Assembly (NCBI GenBank): GCA_963764695.1
Contig: CAVXTW010000017.1
Location: 124,001-188,000 of the forward strand
DNA: 64,000 nucleotides
Origin: DATFRY01 sp963764695
Lineage (GTDB): Bacteria > Myxococcota_A > Polyangia > Haliangiales > Haliangiaceae
Direction: 5' to 3'
Position 1 is the first letter of the stretch, and every line of letters begins with the position of its first letter. The position numbers and the translations under genes were made by a program. Under the pieces are notes generated by a model. The model saw only the letters and a list, made by a program, of their open reading frames with translations, was not told where the DNA came from and did not search any database. Shown here in pieces: positions 17,383-25,440 of this stretch.

Positions 17383-19488
17383 CTAGAACCGGGACTCGTA
17401 CTCGAGCCACAGCCAGTGCTCGGGAGACGGTACACGCTCCTCGGTGCTCATGCGATCATCGAGATAGAGGTACATGTCGTAGCGAACGCGCAGCCAGTCG
17501 CGCGGGCGCACGCGGACTCCCGTGTCGAGGTAGCCCCAGACCGACTCTTCCAGCGCGGTCTCCTCGTTGTCGATGCCCTCGAAAAGATAGCGGACTCGCG
17601 CGCGCGAGCGCAGCCAGTCCCACGGCCGCAGGGTGCCGATGAGGGTCGCGGACGCGTCCTGGCGATCGAGGTCGGCGAGGTACTCGTGCTGGTACTGGGC
17701 GACCATGCTGTAGCGCGGGGTCGGGCTGAAGCGGAAGCGCCCGGTGGCCTGGTACTTCTCTCCCTCGCACAGGCCCGGCTCGGTGTCCTCTTCCACGTCG
17801 ACGGCCAGCTGCAGGCACTGCGCGTAGCGGCCCCACAGGCCGACGCCGTACTGCCGGGTCAGATCGTAGTCGGCGCGCGCGTCGATGAGACCGTCGGTGC
17901 CGTCGCCCGAGGTCGGCGACCAGACATCCGCCGTGGCGCGCAGGCTGAGGCGCTTGTCCAGGCGGGCGGTGTAGCGCAGGCGCGCGCCCATCTCGTCGCG
18001 CGCGCGCTGGCCATCGAACTCGTCCGGCGCGGCGATCGGGCGAGCGTACGGGTTCTTGAAGCCCTCGTCGTAGTAGCGCAGCGACGCCTCGAGCTCGTTC
18101 TGCCTCTGGAACGTGGTCACCGAGCGAAACAGGCCGCCGAATCCGCCGCCGTCGCTGTCCGGCATGGAGTCGAAGCTGCGCGCCACCTCGCCGAAGAAGT
18201 CGAGCATGCCGAACCCGAACGCGCCGTCCACGCCGACGGCGCCGAACGGTCCGCCGTAGGGCAGGCGCGACCACTCCTGGAAGTCGAGCTCGATTGTGTC
18301 CTGCGGCCAGGTGATGTCGCTGCCGTAGCCGGTCACACCGATGTGGGAGCGCCGGTTGATGGCGTAGGCGACGTTGCCGCCGGCGGTCGCCTCGGTGAAC
18401 AGGTTGGGCAGCGTGGAGAAGCTGAAGTAGGTCTCCTCGTCAACGCCGTCGGTGCCGCGGCGGTAGACGCGCGGCGCCGAGCACTCGTCGCTCTCGTCGT
18501 GCGGATCCTCGCACCGGTTGATGTCGAAGACCTCGTACTGGTAGAGCGAGCGCTTCTGGTACGAGCCGAACGCGTAGGCCTGCAGGTGGCCGCCGCCCAG
18601 CTCGAGCTTCTTGAGCCCCACCGCGGCGCCGAGCAGCCCGTCGCGCCAGCCGTAGTCGGGCGACTCGTAGATGTGATCGGTCACGCCCGGGCACGGCGTC
18701 TCGCGGCACACGCGCGCCAGCTCGGCGTCGCGGAACAGCTGGTCGTCGCGCACGAACCCGTTGGGCGTGTAGAGCGAGGTGTTGTCGAAGGTGAGCCGCT
18801 GGCCGAAGCCGATGCGGTAGGTGCCGGCGATGACGCCCCAGCGGTCGGTTTCCCACTGGGCGTAGAACTTGGGCACGTAGACCTGCTCGTCGGCCTCGAC
18901 CGCGGACAGGGCGGCTCCATCCTCCCCCTCGAAGTACTCGATGCCGGCCAGGCGGTTGCGCGACAGCGTGCTGGCGAACCCGACCGTGAGGTTGCGCAGG
19001 GTGGCCACGCGCGCCTGCAGCTGCACCGGCGGCGCGCCCTGATCCTCCTGCGACCAGCGGGTCTGCCCGCGCACCCAGCCCGCGGTCGAGAACAGCGCCC
19101 GGTTGGGATCGCTGATGACAAGGAAGGCGGCGACCGACTCCAGCTTCTCCTGGGTCAGGATGCCGGCGACCACGAGATCGATCGGGTCGTTGATCCACCC
19201 GGCCAGCTCGCGATACTCGAGGATGGCGTCCACCTCGCCGTAGGTGAGGTTGGGCAGGCTGTACAGCTCCTCGCGGGCGGCCCGGTTGAGGTCGACGCCG
19301 CTCTGGAACACCTCGACAAGCTCGGTGAGGGTGTCGTCGTCGATCTGCCCGGTGGCCTGCAGGTCATACAGGTCCTCCTCGCTGTCGACGTCGATGAAGG
19401 TCTCGTACGGATTCGCGCGCGCGGGCGCGGACAGCGCGAGGACGGTGAGGGCGGCGATGGCGGAGGAGGAGATATTTCTCAGTTGCAC
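17383..19488 (-). CDS. Outer-membrane beta-barrel protein with N-terminal helix-hairpin-helix domain
   Basis: 701 residues from a GTG at 19488 that overlaps the end of the nuclease gene by 10 bp. The signal peptide ends SAPARA. Residues ~66-125 form a ComEA-like tandem helix-hairpin-helix: VDLNRAAREELYSLPNLT then AILEYRELAGWI. The HhH fold normally binds DNA backbone without sequence preference. From ~130 on, the protein is a long series of amphipathic strands with aromatic girdles (WGVIAGTYRIGFGQRL, LGGGHLQAYAFGSYQ), ending in WLWLEYESRF, whose terminal Phe is typical of outer-membrane barrels. A barrel carrying a DNA-binding plug or periplasmic domain is a plausible DNA-interacting porin; this is inference. 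Confidence 0.8.
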   Translation of the reverse strand: MQLRNISSSAIAALTVLALSAPARANPYETFIDVDSEEDLYDLQATGQIDDDTLTELVEVFQSGVDLNRAAREELYSLPNLTYGEVDAILEYRELAGWINDPIDLVVAGILTQEKLESVAAFLVISDPNRALFSTAGWVRGQTRWSQEDQGAPPVQLQARVATLRNLTVGFASTLSRNRLAGIEYFEGEDGAALSAVEADEQVYVPKFYAQWETDRWGVIAGTYRIGFGQRLTFDNTSLYTPNGFVRDDQLFRDAELARVCRETPCPGVTDHIYESPDYGWRDGLLGAAVGLKKLELGGGHLQAYAFGSYQKRSLYQYEVFDINRCEDPHDESDECSAPRVYRRGTDGVDEETYFSFSTLPNLFTEATAGGNVAYAINRRSHIGVTGYGSDITWPQDTIELDFQEWSRLPYGGPFGAVGVDGAFGFGMLDFFGEVARSFDSMPDSDGGGFGGLFRSVTTFQRQNELEASLRYYDEGFKNPYARPIAAPDEFDGQRARDEMGARLRYTARLDKRLSLRATADVWSPTSGDGTDGLIDARADYDLTRQYGVGLWGRYAQCLQLAVDVEEDTEPGLCEGEKYQATGRFRFSPTPRYSMVAQYQHEYLADLDRQDASATLIGTLRPWDWLRSRARVRYLFEGIDNEETALEESVWGYLDTGVRVRPRDWLRVRYDMYLYLDDRMSTEERVPSPEHWLWLEYESRF

Positions 19489-20048
19489 GGGTTCTCCGGA
19501 CAGGCGCCCCACAGGCCGCGGCTGTCGGCGCGGGCCCGGGCTTCGAGCGACTCGAAATCGTCGCGCCGCTCCTCGCCGTTGGGGGGGATGTACAGCGCGC
19601 AGCCGAAGCCGCGCTCGACCAGCAGCGAGTTGATCTCGCGGTCGCCGACCGACACGAAGGCCAGCACGCGCCCGTAGTCGTCGGCGCACTCCTCCTCGTA
19701 CGACAGCGCGACGTCCTCCCCCTCGACCACGTCGCGATTGAACTGGGTCGACTCCGGCCCGTAGCACTCGACGTCGGTGGTGTTCTCCGGCGTGTCGACC
19801 AGGAGGTAGCGGATGCGCGCCCCGCTCTCGAGCTCCACCGTGTCGCCGTCGATCACCTGCACCACGGTGCCGCTCTCCGGCCCGCACGACGTGTTGCTGC
19901 TGCCGTCGTCGCCGTCGTCGGAATCGTCGTCGGCTCCATCAGCGCCGTCGTCGTCCTCGCCGTCATCGGTGCCGCCCGCCGCGCAGCCGGCCGCGGTGAG
20001 CAGCGCGGCTGCGAGGGCGGCGCGGAGAGCGACGCGGGCGAGACGCAT
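19479..20048 (-). CDS. Surface lipoprotein with staphylococcal-nuclease-like (thermonuclease) domain
   Basis: 189 residues. The lipobox is TAAGC (Cys22), followed by an acidic Asp-rich linker (28-50). The SNase domain spans ~58-182: VIDGDTVELESG, ARIRYLLVDTPE and YGRVLAFV. The residues matching SNase catalytic Arg35, Glu43 and Arg87 are Arg80, Glu88 and Arg127, and the metal-binding aspartates are present, so it should be an active Ca-dependent nuclease. Seven cysteines in the mature part suggest disulfides, consistent with an exported location. Its start lies 3 bp after the lamin-tail gene stop and its end overlaps the HhH barrel gene, which implies tight co-expression. Confidence 0.88.
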   Translation of the reverse strand: MRLARVALRAALAAALLTAAGCAAGGTDDGEDDDGADGADDDSDDGDDGSSNTSCGPESGTVVQVIDGDTVELESGARIRYLLVDTPENTTDVECYGPESTQFNRDVVEGEDVALSYEEECADDYGRVLAFVSVGDREINSLLVERGFGCALYIPPNGEERRDDFESLEARARADSRGLWGACPENPCN

Positions 20049-20051
20049 GGC

Positions 20052-21764
20052 CTACGGGCAGGCCGGGTTGGCGGTGCCCGGGGTGCCGAGGTCGCCGGCG
20101 CCGTAGGCGTCGACCGCCGGGCAGAAGACATCGCCGCCCGGATCGAGGCTGGTGGCCGTCCCCGCGATGATCGCGCCGGCGCCCCAGGTGACCTCGTCGA
20201 TCACGGCGCCCGCGAAGCCGATGAACAGGCTGTCGCCGTTGGCGCCCTGCGATAGCGTCTGGTTGGTGTCGAAGGCGCCGGCGATGCCGCCGTTCTGGCC
20301 AGAAGTGGTGTTGACGGCGAAGACGACGAAGTCGCCGGCCGAGACGCTGATGCAGGCGTTGTCCTTGTCGTCCACGGTCTCGTCGGCGTCGTACGGGTCG
20401 GATGTCTGTCCGATCTGCAGGCCGTTGAGATCGACGTCGGCCAGGACCTGGACCTCGAACCACTCGCCTTCCGAGTCGTTCACCGCGACCGGGTTGGCCA
20501 TGTACTCGCTGATGCGGAGGTCGCCCGCACCCGGCGCCACGATCGGGCGCGACCGTCCCCCGTCGATGCAGCTGTCGGGCGGGGGCGGCGGCGGGTCCGT
20601 GTCACCGCAGGTCTCGTTGCTCGCGCCGGGTGTCCCGGTGTTGGGTCGCTTGGTGTCGTTGCCGTAGGGCGCCTCGCAGGCGAACCAGTTCGCAACATCG
20701 TCGTTGGCTGTCGGATCGAGCGCCTCGGGATCCAGCGCGGTCGATGCATTGCCCGTGACCGGGGTCAGCGTGACCTGGTCCAGCACCTGCTCACCCGCGC
20801 CGATGGAGATGACCGCGTCCTCCACCATCGTGAAGCCGAACGTGCCGGCGACCTCCGGCAGGCCGCCGTTCTCGTCCGCATCGTCGGAGCGAGCCAGCAC
20901 CGCGTACTCGCCAGCGGCCAGGCTCACGCAGCCGGCCGTCTCGATGAAGACCTCGGGCTCGCCGTCGTCGCGCCACATCGTCACGCCGTTCAGATCGACG
21001 TCGGTCGCCGCGTAGACCTCGAACCATTCCCGCACGTCGTCCGTACCGTTCGGCGACGCCATGTGCTCGCTGATGACGAGGTCACCCACGACCGGGGCGA
21101 CCACGTCGCGCTCGCCGTCCTCGCCGGTGCAGGTGCCGGGGACGACCGCGGGCGTGCACGACTCGTTGGCGGCGCCCGGGGTGCCGAACATGCCCTCCGC
21201 GAACTCGGTGGTGGCGCCGCAGAAGCTCTCCGGATCGTCGTTGGCGATGTGGTCGGGCGTGATGGCGCCGTCGAGGCTCCAGGCGACGCCGTCCTCGCCC
21301 TCGGCGCTGGCGTACTCGACGCGGTCGATGTCCTCGTCGCCGCAGCGCAGGGCCAGCACCGCGCCGCCGTTGCGCAGCGAGCCCAGCTCGTTGGCGAAGC
21401 CGTAGCCGATGAACTCGGGCAGCGCCGCGGGATCGGCGGTGCCCATCGCGATGTACGCGCCCGGCTCGATCGACAGCTCCTCCACCTCGTGGGTCTCCTC
21501 GTTCGACCCGTCGGCCAGGCTGTAGAACAGGGTCAGCCCGCTCGCGTCGATCGTCTCGGCGCTGGCGTTGTAGACCTCGAAGTACTCCTGGCCGGTGTCC
21601 TGTCCGGCCGGGTTGGCCATCACCTCGGTGATGACCAGATCGCCGGCCAGGAGATCGCAGTTGCCGGAGCCGCCGCCGCCGTCGTCGCCGCCGCGGTCGG
21701 ACGAGCAGGCCGCCGCAGCGAGGCCGAGGAGGAGGACGGGGAGACGAGCGGATGAGATGTTCAT
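20052..21764 (-). CDS. Lipoprotein with three lamin-tail domains (LTD)
   Basis: 570 residues. The lipobox is LAAAAC (Cys20), then a Gly/Asp linker. Three LTD repeats start near residues 41, 224 and 412: GDLVITEVMANPAG...EYFEVYN, GDLVISEHMASPNG...EWFEVYA and GDLRISEYMANP...EWFEVQV. Each repeat ends with the (G)TPGAANE-type motif (FGTPGAANESC, GTPGASNETC, LGTPGTANPAC). LTDs are Ig-like; in bacteria they are known in exported proteins and often associate with nucleases or other hydrolases. Here the neighbours on both sides encode SNase-domain lipoproteins. I infer that it acts as a surface scaffold or DNA/polymer adhesin for them. Confidence 0.85.
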   Translation of the reverse strand: MNISSARLPVLLLGLAAAACSSDRGGDDGGGGSGNCDLLAGDLVITEVMANPAGQDTGQEYFEVYNASAETIDASGLTLFYSLADGSNEETHEVEELSIEPGAYIAMGTADPAALPEFIGYGFANELGSLRNGGAVLALRCGDEDIDRVEYASAEGEDGVAWSLDGAITPDHIANDDPESFCGATTEFAEGMFGTPGAANESCTPAVVPGTCTGEDGERDVVAPVVGDLVISEHMASPNGTDDVREWFEVYAATDVDLNGVTMWRDDGEPEVFIETAGCVSLAAGEYAVLARSDDADENGGLPEVAGTFGFTMVEDAVISIGAGEQVLDQVTLTPVTGNASTALDPEALDPTANDDVANWFACEAPYGNDTKRPNTGTPGASNETCGDTDPPPPPPDSCIDGGRSRPIVAPGAGDLRISEYMANPVAVNDSEGEWFEVQVLADVDLNGLQIGQTSDPYDADETVDDKDNACISVSAGDFVVFAVNTTSGQNGGIAGAFDTNQTLSQGANGDSLFIGFAGAVIDEVTWGAGAIIAGTATSLDPGGDVFCPAVDAYGAGDLGTPGTANPACP

Positions 21765-21784
21765 GGCTGGACCTGACTGAAAAA

Positions 21785-22888
21785 TCACGGACGCGCGGCC
21801 GACTGGACCGCGCTGTCGATGCCGGGCACGTCGGAGACGACGACCTGCGACGGGAGGTTGACGATGAGCTGGAGCTGGCGGCGGCCGTTGTACTTGTTGC
21901 GGTACTCGCTGACGACGCCGCTCACGCGGACGAACTCGCCCGAGTACTTGCCGATGCCGGTCGCGGCGAAGACGTCCTTGTCGAAGAAGACCACCGTCAC
22001 GTCGCTCATGCGCCGGCGGCTCAGGTTGACGCGGGTGGGGCCGCGATCGCCGAGGATCACGCGGCTCACGCTGCCGAGCACCGTCGCCTCCTGGCCCAGC
22101 CTCTTCTGCAGCCGCCCGAGCGAGTCCCAGTGGGTGAGCACGATGAAGTCGTCGCGCCCCTGTCCGTCCTGCTCGAAGGTCCTGACGAAGCGGGCGCGCG
22201 CGTCCCACCACGGCTTGCGCTCGTCGTAGTCGCGGTAGTGGCGGTTGTCGGGATCCGGGTTCCAGATGCCGCGCCGGGCCGCGCGGGCCTCCTTCTCGGC
22301 GGCGGCGAACTGATCGTGGAAGCGGCGCGAGAAGCTGTACTTGCTGAAGTACGGGCTCATGCCGGCCCGCACGGCCTCGATGTTGTAGTTGATCCAGCGG
22401 CCGTTCTTGCGCACGAAGGCGTACGCGAGGTAGCGGTCGAAGCGGTCGCGGATCTCCTTTGCGTGATCGCGCTCGAGGCGCACGCGATCCACGTCGGCAA
22501 AGAAGCGCACGGCGAACTTCTTTGCCTCGTCGCCCATCGGCGTGCCCGGCTTGGTCGGGCGCCGCGAGCTGCCGCGCCGCGCCTTGAGGTAGCCGGGCCA
22601 GTCGGTCTCGACCTGCCGCCGGCTCTGCTCGTCCTTGATCGTCTCCTCGGTGTCGAGCGCGACAAGGCGCAGCGTGCTCTCGAGTCCCTCGACGCGGATC
22701 GTGTCGCCGTCGAGCACCGGGTCGGGCGCCAGCGCGAACTCGCCGATGAGCAGGCCGGGCGTCTCGAGGCGCTTGAGAGACTCCTGGACCTTCTCGCGGC
22801 TGTAGCGGCGCGCCTCGCTGCCGCCGCCGCATCCGGATAGCGCCACCGCGCCCGTCAATGCCGCGGCGAGCATCAGGACGGCGTGCAT
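21785..22888 (-). CDS. Lipoprotein nuclease: SNase-like domain plus OB-fold-like domain
   Basis: 367 residues from ATG 22888. Lipobox ALSGC (Cys20). The SNase-like domain spans ~55-210: VLDGDTIRVEG, STLRLVALDTEE and RYLAYAFV. Arg74, Glu82 and Arg152 match the SNase catalytic triad, and a ~35-residue basic insert (around 100-120) separates the halves. The C-terminal ~100 residues (GQEATVLGSVSRVI through YSGEFVRVSGVVSEYRN to LQLIVNLP) read as a nucleic-acid-binding OB fold, an arrangement comparable to the B. subtilis wall nuclease YhcR. It is the first gene of the five-gene operon that continues to 16340; 20 bp separate it from the lamin-tail gene. Confidence 0.82.
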   Translation of the reverse strand: MHAVLMLAAALTGAVALSGCGGGSEARRYSREKVQESLKRLETPGLLIGEFALAPDPVLDGDTIRVEGLESTLRLVALDTEETIKDEQSRRQVETDWPGYLKARRGSSRRPTKPGTPMGDEAKKFAVRFFADVDRVRLERDHAKEIRDRFDRYLAYAFVRKNGRWINYNIEAVRAGMSPYFSKYSFSRRFHDQFAAAEKEARAARRGIWNPDPDNRHYRDYDERKPWWDARARFVRTFEQDGQGRDDFIVLTHWDSLGRLQKRLGQEATVLGSVSRVILGDRGPTRVNLSRRRMSDVTVVFFDKDVFAATGIGKYSGEFVRVSGVVSEYRNKYNGRRQLQLIVNLPSQVVVSDVPGIDSAVQSAARP

Positions 22889-23121
22889 GCGCGCACCAGA
22901 TCCAGCAAACACGGGGAGCGACTCTATCTCATCACCGTCGACCTGAAGTAGCGACGTGTGGGGGGCGAGGTCACCAGAGGGGACGCAGGTGGCGAACGGG
23001 GCGGAGCGCAAGCCCGGAGAAATCCATGCAGGCCCATCTCGCGCTGCGGAACGACGGTTGCACAGGTGGGAGGCGGGACCACTCGACTCCGTCCCGCCCA
23101 AGCCCGATCGCGAGGTCGTCC

Positions 23122-23730
23122 ATGATGATCGCCAGAGCTTCCCTCTTCGCTCTCCTGGTCTCGAGCAGCGCGTCCGCCGTGCTCGGCTGCGGCGTCGGTG
23201 ACGCCACCGCGCCTGACGGCGGCGACGACAGCGGCGGCGAGAGTGAAGACGACGGCGGCGATGGCGATGGAACAGGCGGCGGCGACGGCGGCGGCGATGG
23301 AACCGGTGACGGCACGGGCGGAGGCGGAGGTGGCGGAGGCGGAGGCGCGCTCCAGTGCGCGACCGAGTTCGTCGTGACCGGCGTGGTCGAGCACGACGAG
23401 GAGCCCACCGGGACGTGCGCGGGCAGCGGCCGATGGGACGTGACGGTCGGCAACCCGGCCGCCGATCCCGATTCGGTCGCGTGCGGCGACGCACCGGCCG
23501 ACGAGTCGTTCAGCTTCGCGGTCACGCGTCAGGAAGATGCTTACGCGGCGCAGAACGATCTCGATGCCGGCGCCGCGTGGACTGTGCAGATCCGGGACAA
23601 GAGCGGCGCGTGCTCGGCCACGTTCGAAGGCGACGCGGGCGGCGGCGCGACCTGGTCGCTCATTCCGGGCGAGGATGGTCCCGCAGGACCGCTCGGCGGC
23701 ACTGCGCGCTTCGAATTGCGCGCGCCCTGA
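23122..23730 (+). CDS. Small lipoprotein with Gly/Asp linker
   Basis: 202 residues from ATG 23122 (GAGG nearby). The signal peptide ends AVLGC. An Asp/Gly then Gly-only linker (about 30-75) joins it to a ~120-residue beta domain with four cysteines (LQCATEF, GTCAGSG, VACGDAP, GACSATF) that likely form two disulfides. No family was recognised. It is divergent from the nuclease operon; the 233-bp gap 22889-23121 must hold both promoters, but no clear operator is visible. Confidence 0.6.
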   Translation: MMIARASLFALLVSSSASAVLGCGVGDATAPDGGDDSGGESEDDGGDGDGTGGGDGGGDGTGDGTGGGGGGGGGGALQCATEFVVTGVVEHDEEPTGTCAGSGRWDVTVGNPAADPDSVACGDAPADESFSFAVTRQEDAYAAQNDLDAGAAWTVQIRDKSGACSATFEGDAGGGATWSLIPGEDGPAGPLGGTARFELRAP

Positions 23731-23770
23731 CGTCTTGCCCCGCGGGGGTGCGCAGGGTACACGATAGCGC

Positions 23771-24871
23771 ATGTCTCCCCCCTCGATCCCGGCGCGCGCG
23801 CGCGTCGTCGTGGTGGGAGGGGGCTTTGCCGGCGCTGCCACCGCCTACCATCTGGCGCGCGCAGGCGTGCCGGACGTGCTCATCCTCGAGCGCGAGAGCA
23901 CGTGCGGATATCACGCGAGCGGGCGCAACGCCGGGCTGTGCCGCCAGCTCACCGACGACGAGCTGGTCACCGACCTGGCCGTGCGCGGCGCCGACTTCCT
24001 GCGCAACCCGCCGGCCGGCTTCTCGTCCGCGCCGATCTTTCGCCAGACCGGTTCGCTGCTGATCAGCGCGCACCCGATCCGCCTGGACCAGCTCGGGTCG
24101 CGCGCGCTGCTTCACCGCCTGCCCAGCGAGCGGCTCGATCGCGATGGCCTGCTTGCGCGCTGGCCGCGGCTGTCGGGGCTGCCGGCCGCGGGCGCGGTCC
24201 TGTTTCCGACCGACGGCGTGATCGACATCCACGCCCTCCTGCAGGGCTTCCTGGCCGGCGCGCGCGCGGCCGGCGCGCAGGTCGAGCTCAACGTCGAGGT
24301 GCGCAAGTTTCGCCACGGCCGCGATCCGTCGAGCGTGACGGTCGAGACCAATCGCGGCAGCGTCGTCGCGTCGTGCGTGGTCAACGCCGCGGGCGCGTGG
24401 GCCGGCGAGATCGGCAAGCGCGCCGGCTCCGGCGCGGTGCAGTTCACCAGCCTGCAGCGCCACCTCTTCCTGACCGACCGGGTGCCCAACCTCGATCTGC
24501 AGGCGCCGTTCTTCTGGTACGTCGATCAGGAGGAGATGTACGGCCGCCCCGAGGGCAACGGCTTCCTTCTATCCGGCTGCGACGCGGTCGAGATGCCGCC
24601 GGGCGATGCGCGGGTCATGCCGGGCGCGGCGGCCGAGCTGGCCGACCGCCTGCGGCGGCTCACGCCCTGGCTCGCGGATCTCAACCAGACCCGGTCATGG
24701 GCGTGCATGCGCACGTTCGCGCCCGACCGCCGCCCGGTGATCGGCTGGGACCCGAAGGTCGGCTGGCTGTTCTGGGTCGCCGGCCTCGGCGGCCACGGCG
24801 CGACAACGTGCGCAGCGGTCGGCCACCTGGCAGCCGCGGACGTCGGCCACCGGTTGGCCCTGGCCGGCTAG
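23771..24871 (+). CDS. FAD-dependent oxidoreductase, D-amino-acid oxidase/dehydrogenase (DAO) family
   Basis: 366 residues. The N-terminal dinucleotide-binding motif VVVVGGGFAGAATAYHLARAG is followed by ILERE, which fixes the FAD ribose. The segment GYHASGRNAGLCRQ resembles the HATGRSA motif of D-arginine dehydrogenase and relatives. Later DAO marks are VVNAAGAWAGEIGK and a C-terminal FAD-contacting WVAGLGGHGATT. The likely reaction is oxidative deamination of a D- or N-methyl amino acid, with the substrate unknown. The gene stands alone; its stop codon touches the inverted-repeat element. Confidence 0.85.
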   Translation: MSPPSIPARARVVVVGGGFAGAATAYHLARAGVPDVLILERESTCGYHASGRNAGLCRQLTDDELVTDLAVRGADFLRNPPAGFSSAPIFRQTGSLLISAHPIRLDQLGSRALLHRLPSERLDRDGLLARWPRLSGLPAAGAVLFPTDGVIDIHALLQGFLAGARAAGAQVELNVEVRKFRHGRDPSSVTVETNRGSVVASCVVNAAGAWAGEIGKRAGSGAVQFTSLQRHLFLTDRVPNLDLQAPFFWYVDQEEMYGRPEGNGFLLSGCDAVEMPPGDARVMPGAAAELADRLRRLTPWLADLNQTRSWACMRTFAPDRRPVIGWDPKVGWLFWVAGLGGHGATTCAAVGHLAAADVGHRLALAG

Positions 24872-25086
24872 CGTCCCTGCTGGTCAAACACCCGTCCTGG
24901 TCCCCTTTGAACCGCGAAGGCGCGAAGAACGCGAAGGTCGGACCCGCCAGCAGCAAGGTGCCGCCGTAGCCGCCGATCATGACAAGGTCAATCGTGCACC
25001 TTGCTGCTGGCGGGTCCCCCTTCGCGCTCTTCGCGCTTTCGCGGTTCCAAAGAAGGACCGGAACGGGTGCTGACCTGCAGGGACGC
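24871..25086. repeat. 216-bp imperfect inverted repeat (90-bp arms, 36-bp centre)
   Basis: The left arm 24871-24960 and right arm 24997-25086 are near-complementary along their whole length with a few mismatches and one-base gaps. Shared landmarks are GCGTCCCTGC at the outer end, ACCGCGAA.GCGCGAAGA.CGCGAAGG in the middle, and GACCCGCCAGCAGCAAGGTG at the inner end. The middle matches the CGCGAAG-type dispersed repeats seen between genes of many environmental bacteria, which translate as NREGAKNAK. It lies between the convergent ends of the oxidoreductase and a small lipoprotein gene, so its transcript would form a long hairpin and could terminate both. It has MITE/REP-like form but no visible target duplication. 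Confidence 0.85.
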
Positions 25087-25096
25087 CAACCGGGCG

Positions 25097-25408
25097 CTAC
25101 GACTGGCGGCACTTGGCCGACAGCTCGGCCAGGGTCCGGGCCGACAGGGCGCACTCGGCCTGGGCGCTGGTCATCTCGTCGCGGCAGTAGGTGATGCCGA
25201 CGGTCTGGAAGACGGCCTTCTTGCGCTGCTCCAGGTCTGCCTTCTGATTGGCGGGCACCGCGCCGCCGCCGGCCTCGGCGGCCTCGAGCTCGATGACGTG
25301 ACGCACCACCTTCTCGCACTCGCTGTCGCTGGGGCCGCCGCCGCAGCCGGACCAGAGCGCCGCGAGCAGTGCCGCGCACACGGCGGTGGAGGCAAGTCGA
25401 TGCTTCAC
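25097..25408 (-). CDS. Small lipoprotein with four cysteines in the mature part
   Basis: 103 residues. The signal peptide ends ALWSGC. The mature part is helical and charged, with cysteines in SECEKVV, TYCRDEM, QAECAL and SAKC, probably two disulfides joining helices. This spacing resembles small periplasmic helical-hairpin proteins found in myxobacteria; no function is known to me. It ends 10 bp from the inverted-repeat element and starts 32 bp before the end of the upstream TPR gene, so they may be one transcript. Confidence 0.65.
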   Translation of the reverse strand: MKHRLASTAVCAALLAALWSGCGGGPSDSECEKVVRHVIELEAAEAGGGAVPANQKADLEQRKKAVFQTVGITYCRDEMTSAQAECALSARTLAELSAKCRQS

Positions 25409-25440
25409 TGCCCCAGCCTAGCACCGGCGGCGCGGCGGCG

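Noticed and set aside
24902..25020. Small peptide frames with NREGAKNAK inside the inverted-repeat element
   Set aside because: These arise from the repeat sequence itself and are a known source of false proteins.
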